NCBI RefSeq assembly: GCF_900580865.1
Contig: NZ_UTBZ01000060.1
Location: 186,001 to 250,000, forward strand
DNA: 64,000 nucleotides
Reading direction: 5' to 3'
Source: Pseudomonas viridiflava
Lineage (GTDB): Bacteria; Pseudomonadota; Gammaproteobacteria; Pseudomonadales; Pseudomonadaceae
Shown here: positions 8,273 to 17,339 of the stretch, in pieces
Position numbering within the stretch: the first letter of the stretch is position 1
How the letters are laid out: each line of letters starts with the position of its first letter
Program-made: the position numbers and the translations under genes
Notes under the pieces: model-generated
What the model saw: only the letters and a program-made list of their open reading frames with translations
The model's database searches: none
What the model was told of the DNA's origin: nothing

Positions 8273-9643
8273 TTATTCACTGGGTTGTAACCTGACTTCT
8301 TCGTGCGACTGCACCGTTCGACGCTTGAGAAATATCAGGATAGCCGCTGCACCAATGACGCCCGGAACGGCAAATACCAGGAAACTGGCCTGCAGTGGCA
8401 AGCTTGATCCGTGCAACACACCGCCAAGCACGGGCCCGATGATTGCGCCTATCCGGCCTATCCCCATCGCCCACCCCAAACCGGTGGAACGGACATGTGG
8501 CGGGTAATATTGAACGGCGCAGGCGTTCGCCAGAATCTGAGTGCCGATTGTGCAAGCTCCGGCAATCGCGATGAGCAAGTAGAGCATCATCAAGGGAGCC
8601 TTCACGGCCAACAGGCTCAAGGACAATGCTCCGCAGGCAAAGAAAAACAACAGCACTTTGGCGATGCCGACTCGATCACCCAGCCATCCGCCACCGATGG
8701 CGCCTACGATAGCCCCCGTGTTGAGCACAAACAGAAACGCCAGACTTGAATTGAGCCCGTATCCAGCGCTGCTCATGATCTTGGGCAACCAGGAACTCAA
8801 TGCGTAAACCATTAACAGGCAGCAGAAAAACGCTACCCACAAAGCGAGCGTACTGATCGTTCGCCCGTCACGAAACAGTTCTCCCATTGAGGCTTTCGTT
8901 CCCTGCGAAACGTTATGGATCAGTAGGTCATCGGGTTCAGGCGCATAGGCAGGCGTCGCCTTGGCGAGCAAAAATTTGGCCCGTTCGATTTGCCCGCTGC
9001 GCAGAAGAAAATCCATTGACTCTGGCAGTTGCTTGATCAGCAACGGCGTCAGCAACAATGGAATCAATGCGACATAGAACACCGCTTGCCAACCCCACAA
9101 GGGGATGAAGATCATCCCGAGCCCTGCCGAAAGCATCCCGCCCAGCGAGTACCCACTGAACATGATGGCGACCAGCGTACTGCGTGATTTACGAGGCGCG
9201 TATTCATTCATCAGGGCAACGACATTCGGCATGACCCCACCTATTCCCAAACCGGCGATGAAGCGACATACCGCAAAGGTTTCGGGCGTGGAGGCAAAGC
9301 CGTTCAGCGCTGTTACGCCGCTGAACAGCAACACACACATCATGATGGTTTTGCGTCGGCCAATCCTGTCCGATAGCGATCCGAAAAACAGTGCGCCCAG
9401 CATCATCCCGACGAGTGCACAACTACCGAGTGCGCCAGCCTGCAACGCAGTCAGATCCCACTCGGCCATCAAGGACGGCAGCACGACACCGTAGATCACC
9501 AGGTCGTAGCCATCAAAGATGATGATCAACGCGCACCAGAACAACACTCGCGCATGAAAGGCATTGAAACGGGCCCCGTCGACCAGGGCTGAAGCATCGA
9601 TTTTACGCATGGCATCGCTCGTTTTTTGTTGTTGTTCAGTCAT
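8273..9643 (-). CDS. MFS transporter, AAHS type (end of extended cat operon)
   Basis: 456 aa from the ATG at 9643, which overlaps the TGA of the upstream formylglycine-generating enzyme gene (ATGA). Longer upstream starts give a poorly hydrophobic, non-conserved leader. Twelve hydrophobic segments; TM1 has the AAHS signature ALIIIFDGYDLVIYGVVLP, and SLSDRIGRRKT is the loop 2-3 motif. It should carry an aromatic acid or phenolic compound across the inner membrane. It is the last gene of the run catB-catC-catA-porin-sulfatase-FGE-permease on the minus strand. Import of the product of sulfate-ester cleavage is the simplest role; export cannot be excluded. Confidence 0.9.
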   Translation of the reverse strand: MTEQQQKTSDAMRKIDASALVDGARFNAFHARVLFWCALIIIFDGYDLVIYGVVLPSLMAEWDLTALQAGALGSCALVGMMLGALFFGSLSDRIGRRKTIMMCVLLFSGVTALNGFASTPETFAVCRFIAGLGIGGVMPNVVALMNEYAPRKSRSTLVAIMFSGYSLGGMLSAGLGMIFIPLWGWQAVFYVALIPLLLTPLLIKQLPESMDFLLRSGQIERAKFLLAKATPAYAPEPDDLLIHNVSQGTKASMGELFRDGRTISTLALWVAFFCCLLMVYALSSWLPKIMSSAGYGLNSSLAFLFVLNTGAIVGAIGGGWLGDRVGIAKVLLFFFACGALSLSLLAVKAPLMMLYLLIAIAGACTIGTQILANACAVQYYPPHVRSTGLGWAMGIGRIGAIIGPVLGGVLHGSSLPLQASFLVFAVPGVIGAAAILIFLKRRTVQSHEEVRLQPSE

Positions 9644-10557
9644 CGCCTGACACACCTGAAGCCAATGTGAGAACTGGTAGTGTCGACGGATTGTGGCGAT
9701 CGAGCTGGCGCACGGTAGCGCTGGCAATAGTTGGGCGCACACAGGTGTGATCCACCTTTGAGCACCTTCATCCCCGCCGATATTTTCGCGTTTGTGCAAC
9801 ATGACTTTTGGGGCGCGTCATGGGTGGTCTGGAAGACCGAAGTCGTCCACTCCCAGACATTGCCGATCATGTCGAACAGGTCGAATCCATTGCCGGGAAA
9901 GGTTCTTACCGGAGACGTACCGGCGAAGCCGTCGGCTTCCAGATTCTCGTGGGGAAAGGCGCCCTGCCAGGTGTTTGCCTGGTGCTGGCCATTAGGCGCC
10001 AACTCATGCCCCCAAACGAACTCGCTTGCCTGATGCCCACCCCAGGCGGCGTATTCCCACTCCTGCTCGGTAGGTAGGTCGCAACCTGCCCATTGGGCAT
10101 AAGCCATGGCATCTTCGAGCCCGACGTGCACCACCGGATGATTGTCCATATTGCGTAGATTCGAACCGGGTCCCTGCGGGTGAGACCAATCAGCTCCCGG
10201 AACCAACGACCACCAGCGGCTCACATCATCCAGAAGCACAGGGCTGGTTGGCGGTATGAATACCAGCGATGCAGGTTGAAGATGCGCGGGCGGCACACCG
10301 GGGTAGTCTTCAGGTCTCAGGGGCCGTTCGGCCTGCGTGACATAACCGGTGCATGCGATGAATTCGGCAAACATGACATTGGTGACCGGCGTGTCTTGAA
10401 TCTCAAAACCCTCGACCTGCTCCCAATGGGCTGGTGCTTCTTCCGGGTAATGACGATCCGACCCCATCAGAAACGACCCGCCCTTCAGCCGGCGCCAGTT
10501 GGCAAGTCTGACAACGGCGTGATCCTCTTCGCTGCGCGCATCAATCGACTGTTTCAT
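9640..10557 (-). CDS. Formylglycine-generating enzyme (sulfatase-activating oxygenase)
   Basis: 305 aa from the ATG at 10557, which overlaps the sulfatase stop by 17 bases. The SUMF1/FGE fold is clear: GGSFLMGSDRHYPEEAPAH at the N-terminus, LPTEQEWEYAA, NVWEWTTSVF, and the C-terminal HLCAPNYCQRYR...GFRC. The two active-site cysteines are C273 and C278 (C-x4-C), as in aerobic copper-dependent FGE. It oxidises the sulfatase active-site cysteine to formylglycine in the cytoplasm. Overlap with the sulfatase gene makes the pairing certain in context. It is not an ergothioneine-type (EgtB) member, because the paired cysteines and the adjacent sulfatase fit FGE. Confidence 0.92.
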   Translation of the reverse strand: MKQSIDARSEEDHAVVRLANWRRLKGGSFLMGSDRHYPEEAPAHWEQVEGFEIQDTPVTNVMFAEFIACTGYVTQAERPLRPEDYPGVPPAHLQPASLVFIPPTSPVLLDDVSRWWSLVPGADWSHPQGPGSNLRNMDNHPVVHVGLEDAMAYAQWAGCDLPTEQEWEYAAWGGHQASEFVWGHELAPNGQHQANTWQGAFPHENLEADGFAGTSPVRTFPGNGFDLFDMIGNVWEWTTSVFQTTHDAPQKSCCTNAKISAGMKVLKGGSHLCAPNYCQRYRAPARSPQSVDTTSSHIGFRCVRR

Positions 10558-12247
10558 AGTGCTTAATCTCGTTGCCGAAACGGATTTTCGTCGCGAGTTG
10601 TTCATCCCATGTAATACCGTTACGCGCTTGGCACTCTTGCCATTGATTCAGCAAGGTTCGGGTAATCTGAGGATTCTGATCCGCGAGATCTGCGCGCTCG
10701 GTCGGGTCCTTGCGAATGTCGAAGAGTTCCCATTTGCCCGGCCCCCAAGGCGTATTGCTGAAGGTCATTTTCCATTTGCCTTGCAGCAGTGAGACTCGAC
10801 CGAACAATTCGGTGCACTGCATCTGATCTTCCGGGTGAATGGCAGGGCTGGCCGCTTTCAGAAAGCTCAGTGCAGACGTCCCCTGCATTTTTTCAACGCT
10901 GGTATCGCGCGTTGATGGGTGTTCGACCCGAGCCAGTTCCAGGAACGTGGGAGCAAGGTCTTTCACACTCATATAAGCGTCTGAAACTTCCCCGTGTCGC
11001 ATACCCGGCCCGGCGATGAACGCTGCAGTACGAATGCCGCCTTCATAGGTAAAAGCCTTGTACATCCTGAAGGGTGTCGAGCTGACACGTGCCCAGTTTG
11101 GACCATACCCACTGAATGATCCCGGCTTGCCGATATTGTCCAGTGAGTTGTCAAAGTTTTCGGCAATCCACTTCGCGTTGTTCGGCGTGACGTCGTCCGG
11201 ATTACTGCCTTCTGCGCCGTTGTCGGAAAAGAACACGAACACCGTGTTGTCATACTGCCCGGTATCTTTGAGGTGCTTGACCACCTTGCCGACGTTGTCG
11301 TCCAGATTAGTGATCATTGCCGCATAAACTTCCATTCGTCGCGACTCTAACGCCCTCTCGCGGGGTGACAGCTTTTCCCAGGTGGGCCATACGCCGGGGC
11401 CGGGATTGATCTGTACATCCTGTGCGACGAGTCCTTTGTCCTTCATCCGTTTCAGGCGTGCTTCGGCAATGTTTGCATAGCCTTTGTCGTAGAGGCCGCG
11501 ATAGCGTTCGAGATACGCTGTGGGTACCTGCAGTGGCCAGTGCGGTGCGGTGTACGCCAGATAGGCGAAGAACGGCTTGTCGGTAGCCGCTCCAATCTGC
11601 TCAATGGCCGTGCGCGTGAAGTAATCCGACGAGTAATCGAAGTTTTTCGGGAGGTCGATATCTTCCCCATTCAATCGATAACTCGCCTTGGGATTCCTGT
11701 CGGTGGTGCCCCCTTGCGTGAAATGGTCGGCAGAGCCCTCGAGAAGCGCAAAGGACTGGTCAAAACCTCGCGCCTTCGGTCCCAGTTCAGGTGTTTTGCC
11801 AAGGTGCCATTTACCCACCATCATCGTGCGATAACCGTTGGCCTGAAGCAGCTTCGGAAAGGCCACAACGCGATCGGTCAGATAGCCCTCGTAACCGCGT
11901 TTGCCTGCCTGCTCGGGAAGTACCAGTTCGGCCATGGTGCCAACACCGGCGATGTGATTGTCGGTGCCGCTCATGAGCATGGAGCGCGTCGGTGAGCATG
12001 TCGGGGCCGTGTGGTAATTGCTGAACGTCACCCCTGCCCTCGCGATGGCGTCCAGGTTGGGCGTCTGAATTTCACTGCCGAACGCACTCAGATCCGAATA
12101 GCCCATGTCATCGGCCACGATCAGCACGATGTTCGGGCGACTGTCTTTTTCTATCGAGGCTGCATGGCTGTAGGGTTGCGAAAGCAGGCTGATGCCTCCT
12201 GCCAGGGCAACAGCACAGATCATCGATGGTTTACGTTTAACGAACAT
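10541..12247 (-). CDS. Exported arylsulfatase (type I, Cys type)
   Basis: 568 aa. A signal peptide is visible: KRK, then the hydrophobic ICAVALAGGISLL, then likely cleavage after SHA near residue 29. The metal motif NIVLIVADDMGYSD (D46, D47) is followed by the sulfatase signature C84-S-P-T-R, whose cysteine is converted to formylglycine, and by GKWHLGK and FFSDNGAEG. It hydrolyses sulfate monoesters, most likely aryl sulfates, probably in the periplasm. The maturase gene overlaps its 3' end, and a porin gene lies 47 bases upstream, followed by catA. The context points to a phenolic sulfate whose product enters the catechol branch. Formylglycine must be made before export. Confidence 0.93.
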   Translation of the reverse strand: MFVKRKPSMICAVALAGGISLLSQPYSHAASIEKDSRPNIVLIVADDMGYSDLSAFGSEIQTPNLDAIARAGVTFSNYHTAPTCSPTRSMLMSGTDNHIAGVGTMAELVLPEQAGKRGYEGYLTDRVVAFPKLLQANGYRTMMVGKWHLGKTPELGPKARGFDQSFALLEGSADHFTQGGTTDRNPKASYRLNGEDIDLPKNFDYSSDYFTRTAIEQIGAATDKPFFAYLAYTAPHWPLQVPTAYLERYRGLYDKGYANIAEARLKRMKDKGLVAQDVQINPGPGVWPTWEKLSPRERALESRRMEVYAAMITNLDDNVGKVVKHLKDTGQYDNTVFVFFSDNGAEGSNPDDVTPNNAKWIAENFDNSLDNIGKPGSFSGYGPNWARVSSTPFRMYKAFTYEGGIRTAAFIAGPGMRHGEVSDAYMSVKDLAPTFLELARVEHPSTRDTSVEKMQGTSALSFLKAASPAIHPEDQMQCTELFGRVSLLQGKWKMTFSNTPWGPGKWELFDIRKDPTERADLADQNPQITRTLLNQWQECQARNGITWDEQLATKIRFGNEIKHYETVD

Positions 12248-12294
12248 TGCGGACTCCGTTGTTATTGTTCAGCAGGCAAAGAATCGCCAAAGGA

Positions 12295-13704
12295 TCAGAA
12301 AACGAACTGGGTGTAGATACCGAAGTAGTCAGTGTCTTTACCGCCGATATCCTCCAGGGCCGCCCCGGCCTGGACATGGGTATACATGGCGTGAACGGTC
12401 GTGAACCGGTTCACGCGCCAGTCGACGATGAAGTTGGTATTGGTTGCGACGTGCCGCGCATTTCCCTGGTTCGGCGCGTAGGGAGCAGCGGTCGGGAGGT
12501 AATAGATGCCGTCCTTGGTGCTTTCACGCATCAGGACATCGACGTTCGCTTCGAGCTTCACGTCCTGGGTCAATTTGAGCGATGCCACGGGGGCGACATT
12601 GATCATGTTGGTCGCGGTAAACCAATTGGCATCGGTGTACACCAGACCTGATGCAAGCGCTGGCGCAACGAAGTCACCGAGGGTGTTGTCGTTCGGATCG
12701 TCGTCGCCGCTGAACGCGTTGGCTCGAATCCCCAAGCGAGGCGTTAGCGGTACATCTTTGAAGGTGTAACCCGCCTGCGTCATCAGTCCCCAGGCGCGGA
12801 TGTCCTGGCCGCCGCTGTTGCCACCCTGCACCACGGCTTCAATGTCGTAATCCCACGGCGTGGATTGGCGATAAAACCGTACGCCATAACTGTTGCGCCG
12901 CTCATTGCCGGCGACACTGGTGTAGACCGCATTGTCTCGACCGAAGGTATAGGCGAATACATCAATATTGCTGTCCAGAGGGCTCCAGACTGCCGTGCCG
13001 TATACCCCGGAAAAATCCTGATGTTTATCGCGCTGGTCATCGAACTTGAGCGGATCGATCTGCGTCGGACTGACCGAGAACAGCTCCCAGCGGGTCTTGC
13101 CCGGGGTTTGCCAGCCCAGCTTCACACCATCATAGGTGTAGCGGACGTTGGCACCTTCGCGAAGTCCGGCAAGGCGCACACTGCCCATAGGCATCACGAA
13201 ACGTCCGCCCCGAACGTTAAAGACTCCATAGGAATCATCTCCCATGGAATATTCGGCGAACATTTGCTGCAGATCGGTCTTGTCGCGATTGAATCGACTC
13301 ACCCGCTCGGAGAAAAACTCGCGGTTATCACCCAGCTCGGTAAATACCCGCAGACCATTACTCAAATTGAGATCTACGCTGAGTCTCAGACGCTGTTGCA
13401 GCATGCTGTTTGGATTGGCTTTCCCGCCCACACCCAGCAAGGCATGTTGATAGTCCTGATACTGGTATCTGACTTCGCCACCGATAGCGAGATAGTCCCG
13501 TGCATCACCGGACAAGGGAATGTAGCGGATAGAACCTAACGGATCGTTGCGACGGATGTTTTCATCGGCGAGGTACAGTGGGTTGTCGGCCCACGCAATG
13601 GTGCTGACGGGCGGCAACTTCAATTGTGTTGCTTCTTGCGCCATGGCAAGTGATACGCCACACAAAAGAGACGAGCACAACAAGGGCTTGGAATAACTGT
13701 TCAT
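12295..13704 (-). CDS. Outer-membrane porin, alginate-export (AlgE-like) family
   Basis: 469 aa with a signal peptide (hydrophobic LLCSSLLCGVSLAMA, cleavage likely before QEATQ) and a C-terminal phenylalanine preceded by alternating hydrophobic residues, as expected of a beta-barrel. The mature part begins with the sequence PLGSIRYIPLSGDARDYLAI typical of alginate-export-domain porins, which in Pseudomonas often serve for aromatic or anionic solutes rather than alginate. Between catA and the arylsulfatase gene on the same strand, it probably lets the sulfate ester enter the periplasm. The family assignment is good; the solute is inferred. Confidence 0.85.
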   Translation of the reverse strand: MNSYSKPLLCSSLLCGVSLAMAQEATQLKLPPVSTIAWADNPLYLADENIRRNDPLGSIRYIPLSGDARDYLAIGGEVRYQYQDYQHALLGVGGKANPNSMLQQRLRLSVDLNLSNGLRVFTELGDNREFFSERVSRFNRDKTDLQQMFAEYSMGDDSYGVFNVRGGRFVMPMGSVRLAGLREGANVRYTYDGVKLGWQTPGKTRWELFSVSPTQIDPLKFDDQRDKHQDFSGVYGTAVWSPLDSNIDVFAYTFGRDNAVYTSVAGNERRNSYGVRFYRQSTPWDYDIEAVVQGGNSGGQDIRAWGLMTQAGYTFKDVPLTPRLGIRANAFSGDDDPNDNTLGDFVAPALASGLVYTDANWFTATNMINVAPVASLKLTQDVKLEANVDVLMRESTKDGIYYLPTAAPYAPNQGNARHVATNTNFIVDWRVNRFTTVHAMYTHVQAGAALEDIGGKDTDYFGIYTQFVF

Positions 13705-13796
13705 TGTTAGCCTTTCTTATTTTTATTATTACTTTTGCAGGCTGCGAGTTCCCTTCAATGCCTTTCACATCACTGTGTGCACCTGGAAGAAAGTCA

Positions 13797-13823
13797 GGTG
13801 GCAACTTGCGTGTAGTTGCCACC
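13797..13823. other. Strong hairpin between catA and porin gene
   Basis: GGTGGCAAC and GTTGCCACC form a perfect 9-bp stem with a 9-base loop in the 130-base gap between catA and the porin. No T-run follows on the transcribed strand, so it is not a standard terminator. It may protect the upstream catBCA part of a processed transcript or reduce downstream expression. Confidence 0.5.
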
Positions 13824-13834
13824 CTTCCCTTGCG

Positions 13835-14770
13835 TCAGTCCTGAAGCACGCGCGGGCGCAAGCTCCGCTGCTCTTGTGTTGCAGCCTCAGCCGGTTGCAG
13901 TTGGAAGTCGAAAGACAGCTCGGCGAAACGCCCTTCTACACCACGTTTGGCACTCGATTGAGCGTCATCAATGAAGCGCACTTCACCGATCAAGCCTTCT
14001 CGCGTGGCGTAGGCGAAGTCGTCCCACAGGTACTTTTCGCCTGACAGATTGATTTGAGTGGTCAGGTGGCGGTAACCGGGTGCTGAAATGAAATAGTGAA
14101 TATGCGCAGGACGCTGACCGTGGCGACCCAACAGATTCAGGCATTCCTGAGTCGGGCCCTGAGGATCGCAGCCATACCCGGACGGGACGATACTGCGCGC
14201 ACGATAGCGGCCCTCGGCATCCGTAACGATGCGCCGACGCAAGTTGTACGCCGATTGGGATTTATCGAAGTAGGAGTAGTTGCCCTTGGTATTGGCCTGC
14301 CACAAGTCGACGATAGCGCCCGCGACAGGCTGGCCTTGCAGGTCGACGACCTGGCCTTCGATGAACAGCGTTGTGGCGACGCCCTCTTCACTGCCATCGT
14401 CCATACGCGCTTCGCCTTCACACAGCGGAGCACCGGCGACATACAGCGGGCCTTCGATGGTGCGAGGCGTGCCGCCGGTGTGGCCAGCCTGTTCATCGCG
14501 GGCATCATTGAGCAAATCGAGGAAATGCTCGAGGCCAAGTCCGGCCATGAGCAGAGCGGCTTCACCGCGACCGCCCAGGCGATTCAGGTAGTCGATTGCG
14601 CTCCAGAATTCGTCATCGGTAATCTGCAGGTCTTCGATCAAACGCGCACTGTCTTGCAATACACGCAGCAGGATCTGTTTGACTCGCACGTTGCCTTGAT
14701 CATTGTCCAAACCAGCAGCTTGTTTGAAAAATGCCTGGATCTCATCAGAGCTGGAAATTCTGACAGTCAT
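13835..14770 (-). CDS. catA: Catechol 1,2-dioxygenase
   Basis: 311 aa, the usual CatA length. An N-terminal helical linker domain is followed by the intradiol dioxygenase core. The iron ligands are seen as Y165 (GNYSYFD), Y199 (PSGYG), H223 and H225 (RPAHIHYF). It opens catechol between the hydroxyls to cis,cis-muconate. It lies 49 bases after catC in catBCA order, as in P. putida. What is unusual is that the operon runs on into porin, sulfatase, FGE and permease genes. Confidence 0.96.
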   Translation of the reverse strand: MTVRISSSDEIQAFFKQAAGLDNDQGNVRVKQILLRVLQDSARLIEDLQITDDEFWSAIDYLNRLGGRGEAALLMAGLGLEHFLDLLNDARDEQAGHTGGTPRTIEGPLYVAGAPLCEGEARMDDGSEEGVATTLFIEGQVVDLQGQPVAGAIVDLWQANTKGNYSYFDKSQSAYNLRRRIVTDAEGRYRARSIVPSGYGCDPQGPTQECLNLLGRHGQRPAHIHYFISAPGYRHLTTQINLSGEKYLWDDFAYATREGLIGEVRFIDDAQSSAKRGVEGRFAELSFDFQLQPAEAATQEQRSLRPRVLQD

Positions 14771-14819
14771 GATTATGTTCCCATCTTTTTATTATGTTCA
14801 AAGTCGCAAAGAGCAACGC

Positions 14820-15110
14820 TTAACGATCGTCTTCGTGGATCGATGAAGGATGGCGGCAGAGCCCAGTCACTTCGATATCCATGTACGGGAACAGCGGCAA
14901 TTGCATCAGCGTGTCATGCAAAGCCTCAACGCTTTCGACGTCAAACACGCTGAAGTTGGCGTAGTGACCAGCGATACGCCAGAGGTGCCGCCATTTGCCT
15001 TCAGTCTGTAAACGCTGCGCCAGTTCCTTTTCATCGGCTTTCAAACGCGCGGCTTTCTGCGGGTCCATGTCCACGGGAAGCTTCACCGTCATTTTTACGT
15101 GGAAGAGCAT
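14820..15110 (-). CDS. catC: Muconolactone delta-isomerase
   Basis: 96 aa from the ATG at 15110, preceded by AGGAGA; this is the standard CatC length. The start MLFHVKMTVKLP and the region GKWRHLWRIAGHYANFSVFDV are typical. It isomerises muconolactone to the 3-oxoadipate enol-lactone. It begins 25 bases after the catB stop. A longer frame from 15170 would overlap catB and is not needed. Confidence 0.96.
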   Translation of the reverse strand: MLFHVKMTVKLPVDMDPQKAARLKADEKELAQRLQTEGKWRHLWRIAGHYANFSVFDVESVEALHDTLMQLPLFPYMDIEVTGLCRHPSSIHEDDR

Positions 15111-15135
15111 CTTTCTTATCTCCTGATAGCAAGGT

Positions 15136-16257
15136 TTAGCGGCGACGGAAGCGGGCCAGGCGATCTTCATCGAGCGTCAGCCCCAGGCCTGGTGTGGTCG
15201 GAACATGCAAGTGAAAGTCGCGGTAGACCGGTGCTTCGGTGACAATTTCTTCGGTCAGCAGCAGCGGCCCGAACAGTTCGGTTTGCCACTGCAATTGGTC
15301 AAGTGTGATGAATGCATGGGCCGATGCCAGCGTGCCGACGGCGCCTTCGAGCATCGTGCCGCCATACAGTGCAATGCCAGCCGCCTGGGCGATATGGGCG
15401 GTGCGCAGTACAGCGCGAGGGCCACCGTTCTTGGCGATCTTGAGGGCGAAAATACTCGCCGCGCCATCGGCGGCGAGGCTGAAAGCATCCTCGACACATT
15501 CAATGGATTCGTCGGCCATGATTGGCGCCGGGCTGCGCTGGTTGAGACGAATCTGCCCGCCGCGATTGATCCGGGAGATAGGCTGCTCGATCAGATCGAT
15601 GCCGTTCTCTCCCAGGACCTGGCATCCCTTGATCGCTTGAGATTCGCTCCAGTATTGGTTCACGTCGACCCTGACACTGGCGCGGTCGCCAAGGGCTTTC
15701 TTGATCGCGACCACGTGAGCAAGATCTCGCTCCAGGGCATTGGCGCCAATCTTCAGCTTGAAAATGCGGTGGCGACGCAGCTCGAGCATCTGCTCGGCTT
15801 CCTGGATGTCTTTAGCGGTGTCACCACTGGCCAGCGTCCACGCCACTTCGAGTGCATCGCGAACGCGCCCGCCCAGGAGTTCGCTTACAGGCAGATCTAA
15901 ACGCTTGCCTTGGGCGTCCAGCAATGCCGTCTCGACTGCGGACCGGGCAAAAGTATTGCCCTTAATGGCCTTGTCCAGACGCTGCATCGCGGCATTGATG
16001 TTCTCGGCATCCTGGCCAATCAGCAACGGTGCGAAATAGCTGTCGAGGTTGGTCTTGATGCTCTCCGGACTCTCATTGCCGTAAGCCAGCCCACCGATAG
16101 TCGTCGCTTCGCCGATGCCCTCGATACCATCACTGCAAAGCAGGCGAAGAATGACCAGGGTTTGCCCCTGCATGGTGTGCATGGCCAACTTGTGCGGGCG
16201 AATGGTGGGCAAGTCGACGATGATCGTCTCAAGGCGCTCGATCCGGGTTACGTTCAT
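15136..16257 (-). CDS. catB: Muconate cycloisomerase
   Basis: 373 aa from the ATG at 16257, the same length as Pseudomonas CatB. An in-frame ATG at 16269 adds four residues and cannot be ruled out. Enolase-superfamily features: IVDLPTIRPHKLAMHTMQGQ at the N-terminus, the catalytic KLKIGAN lysine pair, metal ligands in RVDVNQYW, IEQPISR and MADES, and LKIAKNGGPRAV. It lactonises cis,cis-muconate to muconolactone. First gene of the operon, divergent from catR; a CatR-type palindrome lies in the 150-base gap. Confidence 0.96.
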   Translation of the reverse strand: MNVTRIERLETIIVDLPTIRPHKLAMHTMQGQTLVILRLLCSDGIEGIGEATTIGGLAYGNESPESIKTNLDSYFAPLLIGQDAENINAAMQRLDKAIKGNTFARSAVETALLDAQGKRLDLPVSELLGGRVRDALEVAWTLASGDTAKDIQEAEQMLELRRHRIFKLKIGANALERDLAHVVAIKKALGDRASVRVDVNQYWSESQAIKGCQVLGENGIDLIEQPISRINRGGQIRLNQRSPAPIMADESIECVEDAFSLAADGAASIFALKIAKNGGPRAVLRTAHIAQAAGIALYGGTMLEGAVGTLASAHAFITLDQLQWQTELFGPLLLTEEIVTEAPVYRDFHLHVPTTPGLGLTLDEDRLARFRRR

Positions 16258-16391
16258 TTCTGGTTCCATTGTGCGGAGGTTCAGATGTGGATCGTGATGC
16301 CTATGCATCGATACCCACGGAATCTTGTTTGATGTAACTTAGAATCCGCGCAACGCATCCACTGCGTCCAATATTCATTTTGTCTCTCTCC

Positions 16392-16406
16392 ATACCTCGG
16401 AGGTAT
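16392..16406. promoter_or_regulatory. CatR-type LysR binding site
   Basis: ATACCTC-G-GAGGTAT is a perfect 15-bp palindrome of the form ATACC-N5-GGTAT, the recognition-site type known for CatR, ClcR and CatM. It ends two bases before the catR start codon and includes the catR ribosome binding site, so bound CatR should repress its own gene while activating catB across the gap when muconate is present. Confidence 0.75.
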
Positions 16407-16407
16407 C

Positions 16408-17280
16408 GTGGAACTAAGACATATCCGCTACTTTCAAGCGGTGGCTGAAACACTCAATTTCACCCGTGCCGCCGAGCGCCTGAATATCGCCCAGCCACCG
16501 CTCAGCCGGCAGATTCAGCAACTCGAAGAGCATTTAGGTACAGCGCTGCTGGAGCGCACGCGTCCGGTGCAATTGACCGAAGCGGGCCGATACTTCCATG
16601 AGCACAGCGGCATGCTGCTCAAGCAGCTTGAACAGCTGTGCGAGAACACTCGACGCATAGGTGAAGGGCAGCGGCAATGGCTTGGTATAGGCTTCGCGCC
16701 ATCTACCCTCTATGCGCTGCTGCCTGAACTCATTCGAGAATTACGCCGCGATTCAGACCTCGAGCTAGGTCTGCAGGAAATGACCACGCTTCAGCAAATC
16801 GAGGCACTGAAAAGCGGCCGTATCGACATAGGTTTTGGTCGTATTCATTTCGACGATGGCGCCATCCACCAGCAAGTGCTCTATGAAGATCCGCTGGTCG
16901 CGGTACTGCCGACCGGGCACCGTTTGCAGGGTGAAACCATCACGCTGGAGCGCCTGTCGCACGAATCCTTCGTGCTGTACCCGGCCAACCCGAGACCCAG
17001 CTACGCCGATCATGTTTTAGCGTTGTTTGCGAATCACGGTATGGGCGTGCGGGTTTCTCAATGGGCCAATGAGCTGCAGACAGCCCTGGGCCTGGTAGCG
17101 GCCGGATTGGGCATCACGTTGGTACCCGCGTCTGTTCAGCAACAACATCGTGCGGACCTCACCTATGCGCCTATTCAGGATTCCGAAGCTGTTTCGCCGA
17201 TCATTTTGAGTCGTCGGGCTGGTGACATCAGCCCAATGATTCAACGCTGTCTTAGCATCATCACTTCGATAAACCCCTGA
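16408..17280 (+). CDS. catR: LysR-type activator of catBCA
   Basis: 290 aa, matching CatR in length and sequence style: MELRHIRYFQAVAETLNFTR, helix-turn-helix with NIAQPPLSRQIQQLE (residues about 18-40), and an effector domain with IGFGRIHFDD and VLLVP-type strands. The start is a GTG at 16408 with GGAGG eight bases upstream, inside the palindromic binding site. CatR binds cis,cis-muconate and activates catB. Its last 12 codons and the hairpin after it are repeated at 25242-25312, which marks an insertion boundary. Confidence 0.94.
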   Translation: MELRHIRYFQAVAETLNFTRAAERLNIAQPPLSRQIQQLEEHLGTALLERTRPVQLTEAGRYFHEHSGMLLKQLEQLCENTRRIGEGQRQWLGIGFAPSTLYALLPELIRELRRDSDLELGLQEMTTLQQIEALKSGRIDIGFGRIHFDDGAIHQQVLYEDPLVAVLPTGHRLQGETITLERLSHESFVLYPANPRPSYADHVLALFANHGMGVRVSQWANELQTALGLVAAGLGITLVPASVQQQHRADLTYAPIQDSEAVSPIILSRRAGDISPMIQRCLSIITSINP

Positions 17281-17313
17281 TCCGTGCACGCTATGGCGTG
17301 CGCGGATCAATCC
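17243..17313. repeat. 71-bp direct repeat, copy A (catR 3' end plus hairpin)
   Basis: Aligns without gaps to 25242-25312 at about 62 of 71 positions. It covers the last codons of catR and the hairpin around GCACGC-TAT-GGCGTGC that probably ends catR transcription. The two copies are 7999 bases apart in the same orientation and flank the 17.3-25.2 kb block. Confidence 0.8.
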
Positions 17314-17339
17314 GTATCAAGCACACCTTCCTGTGTCTC

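Noticed and set aside
9640..10557. Ergothioneine synthase-type (EgtB) assignment of the FGE-fold protein
   Set aside because: The C-x4-C active-site pair and the overlap with a CSPTR sulfatase gene fit formylglycine generation.
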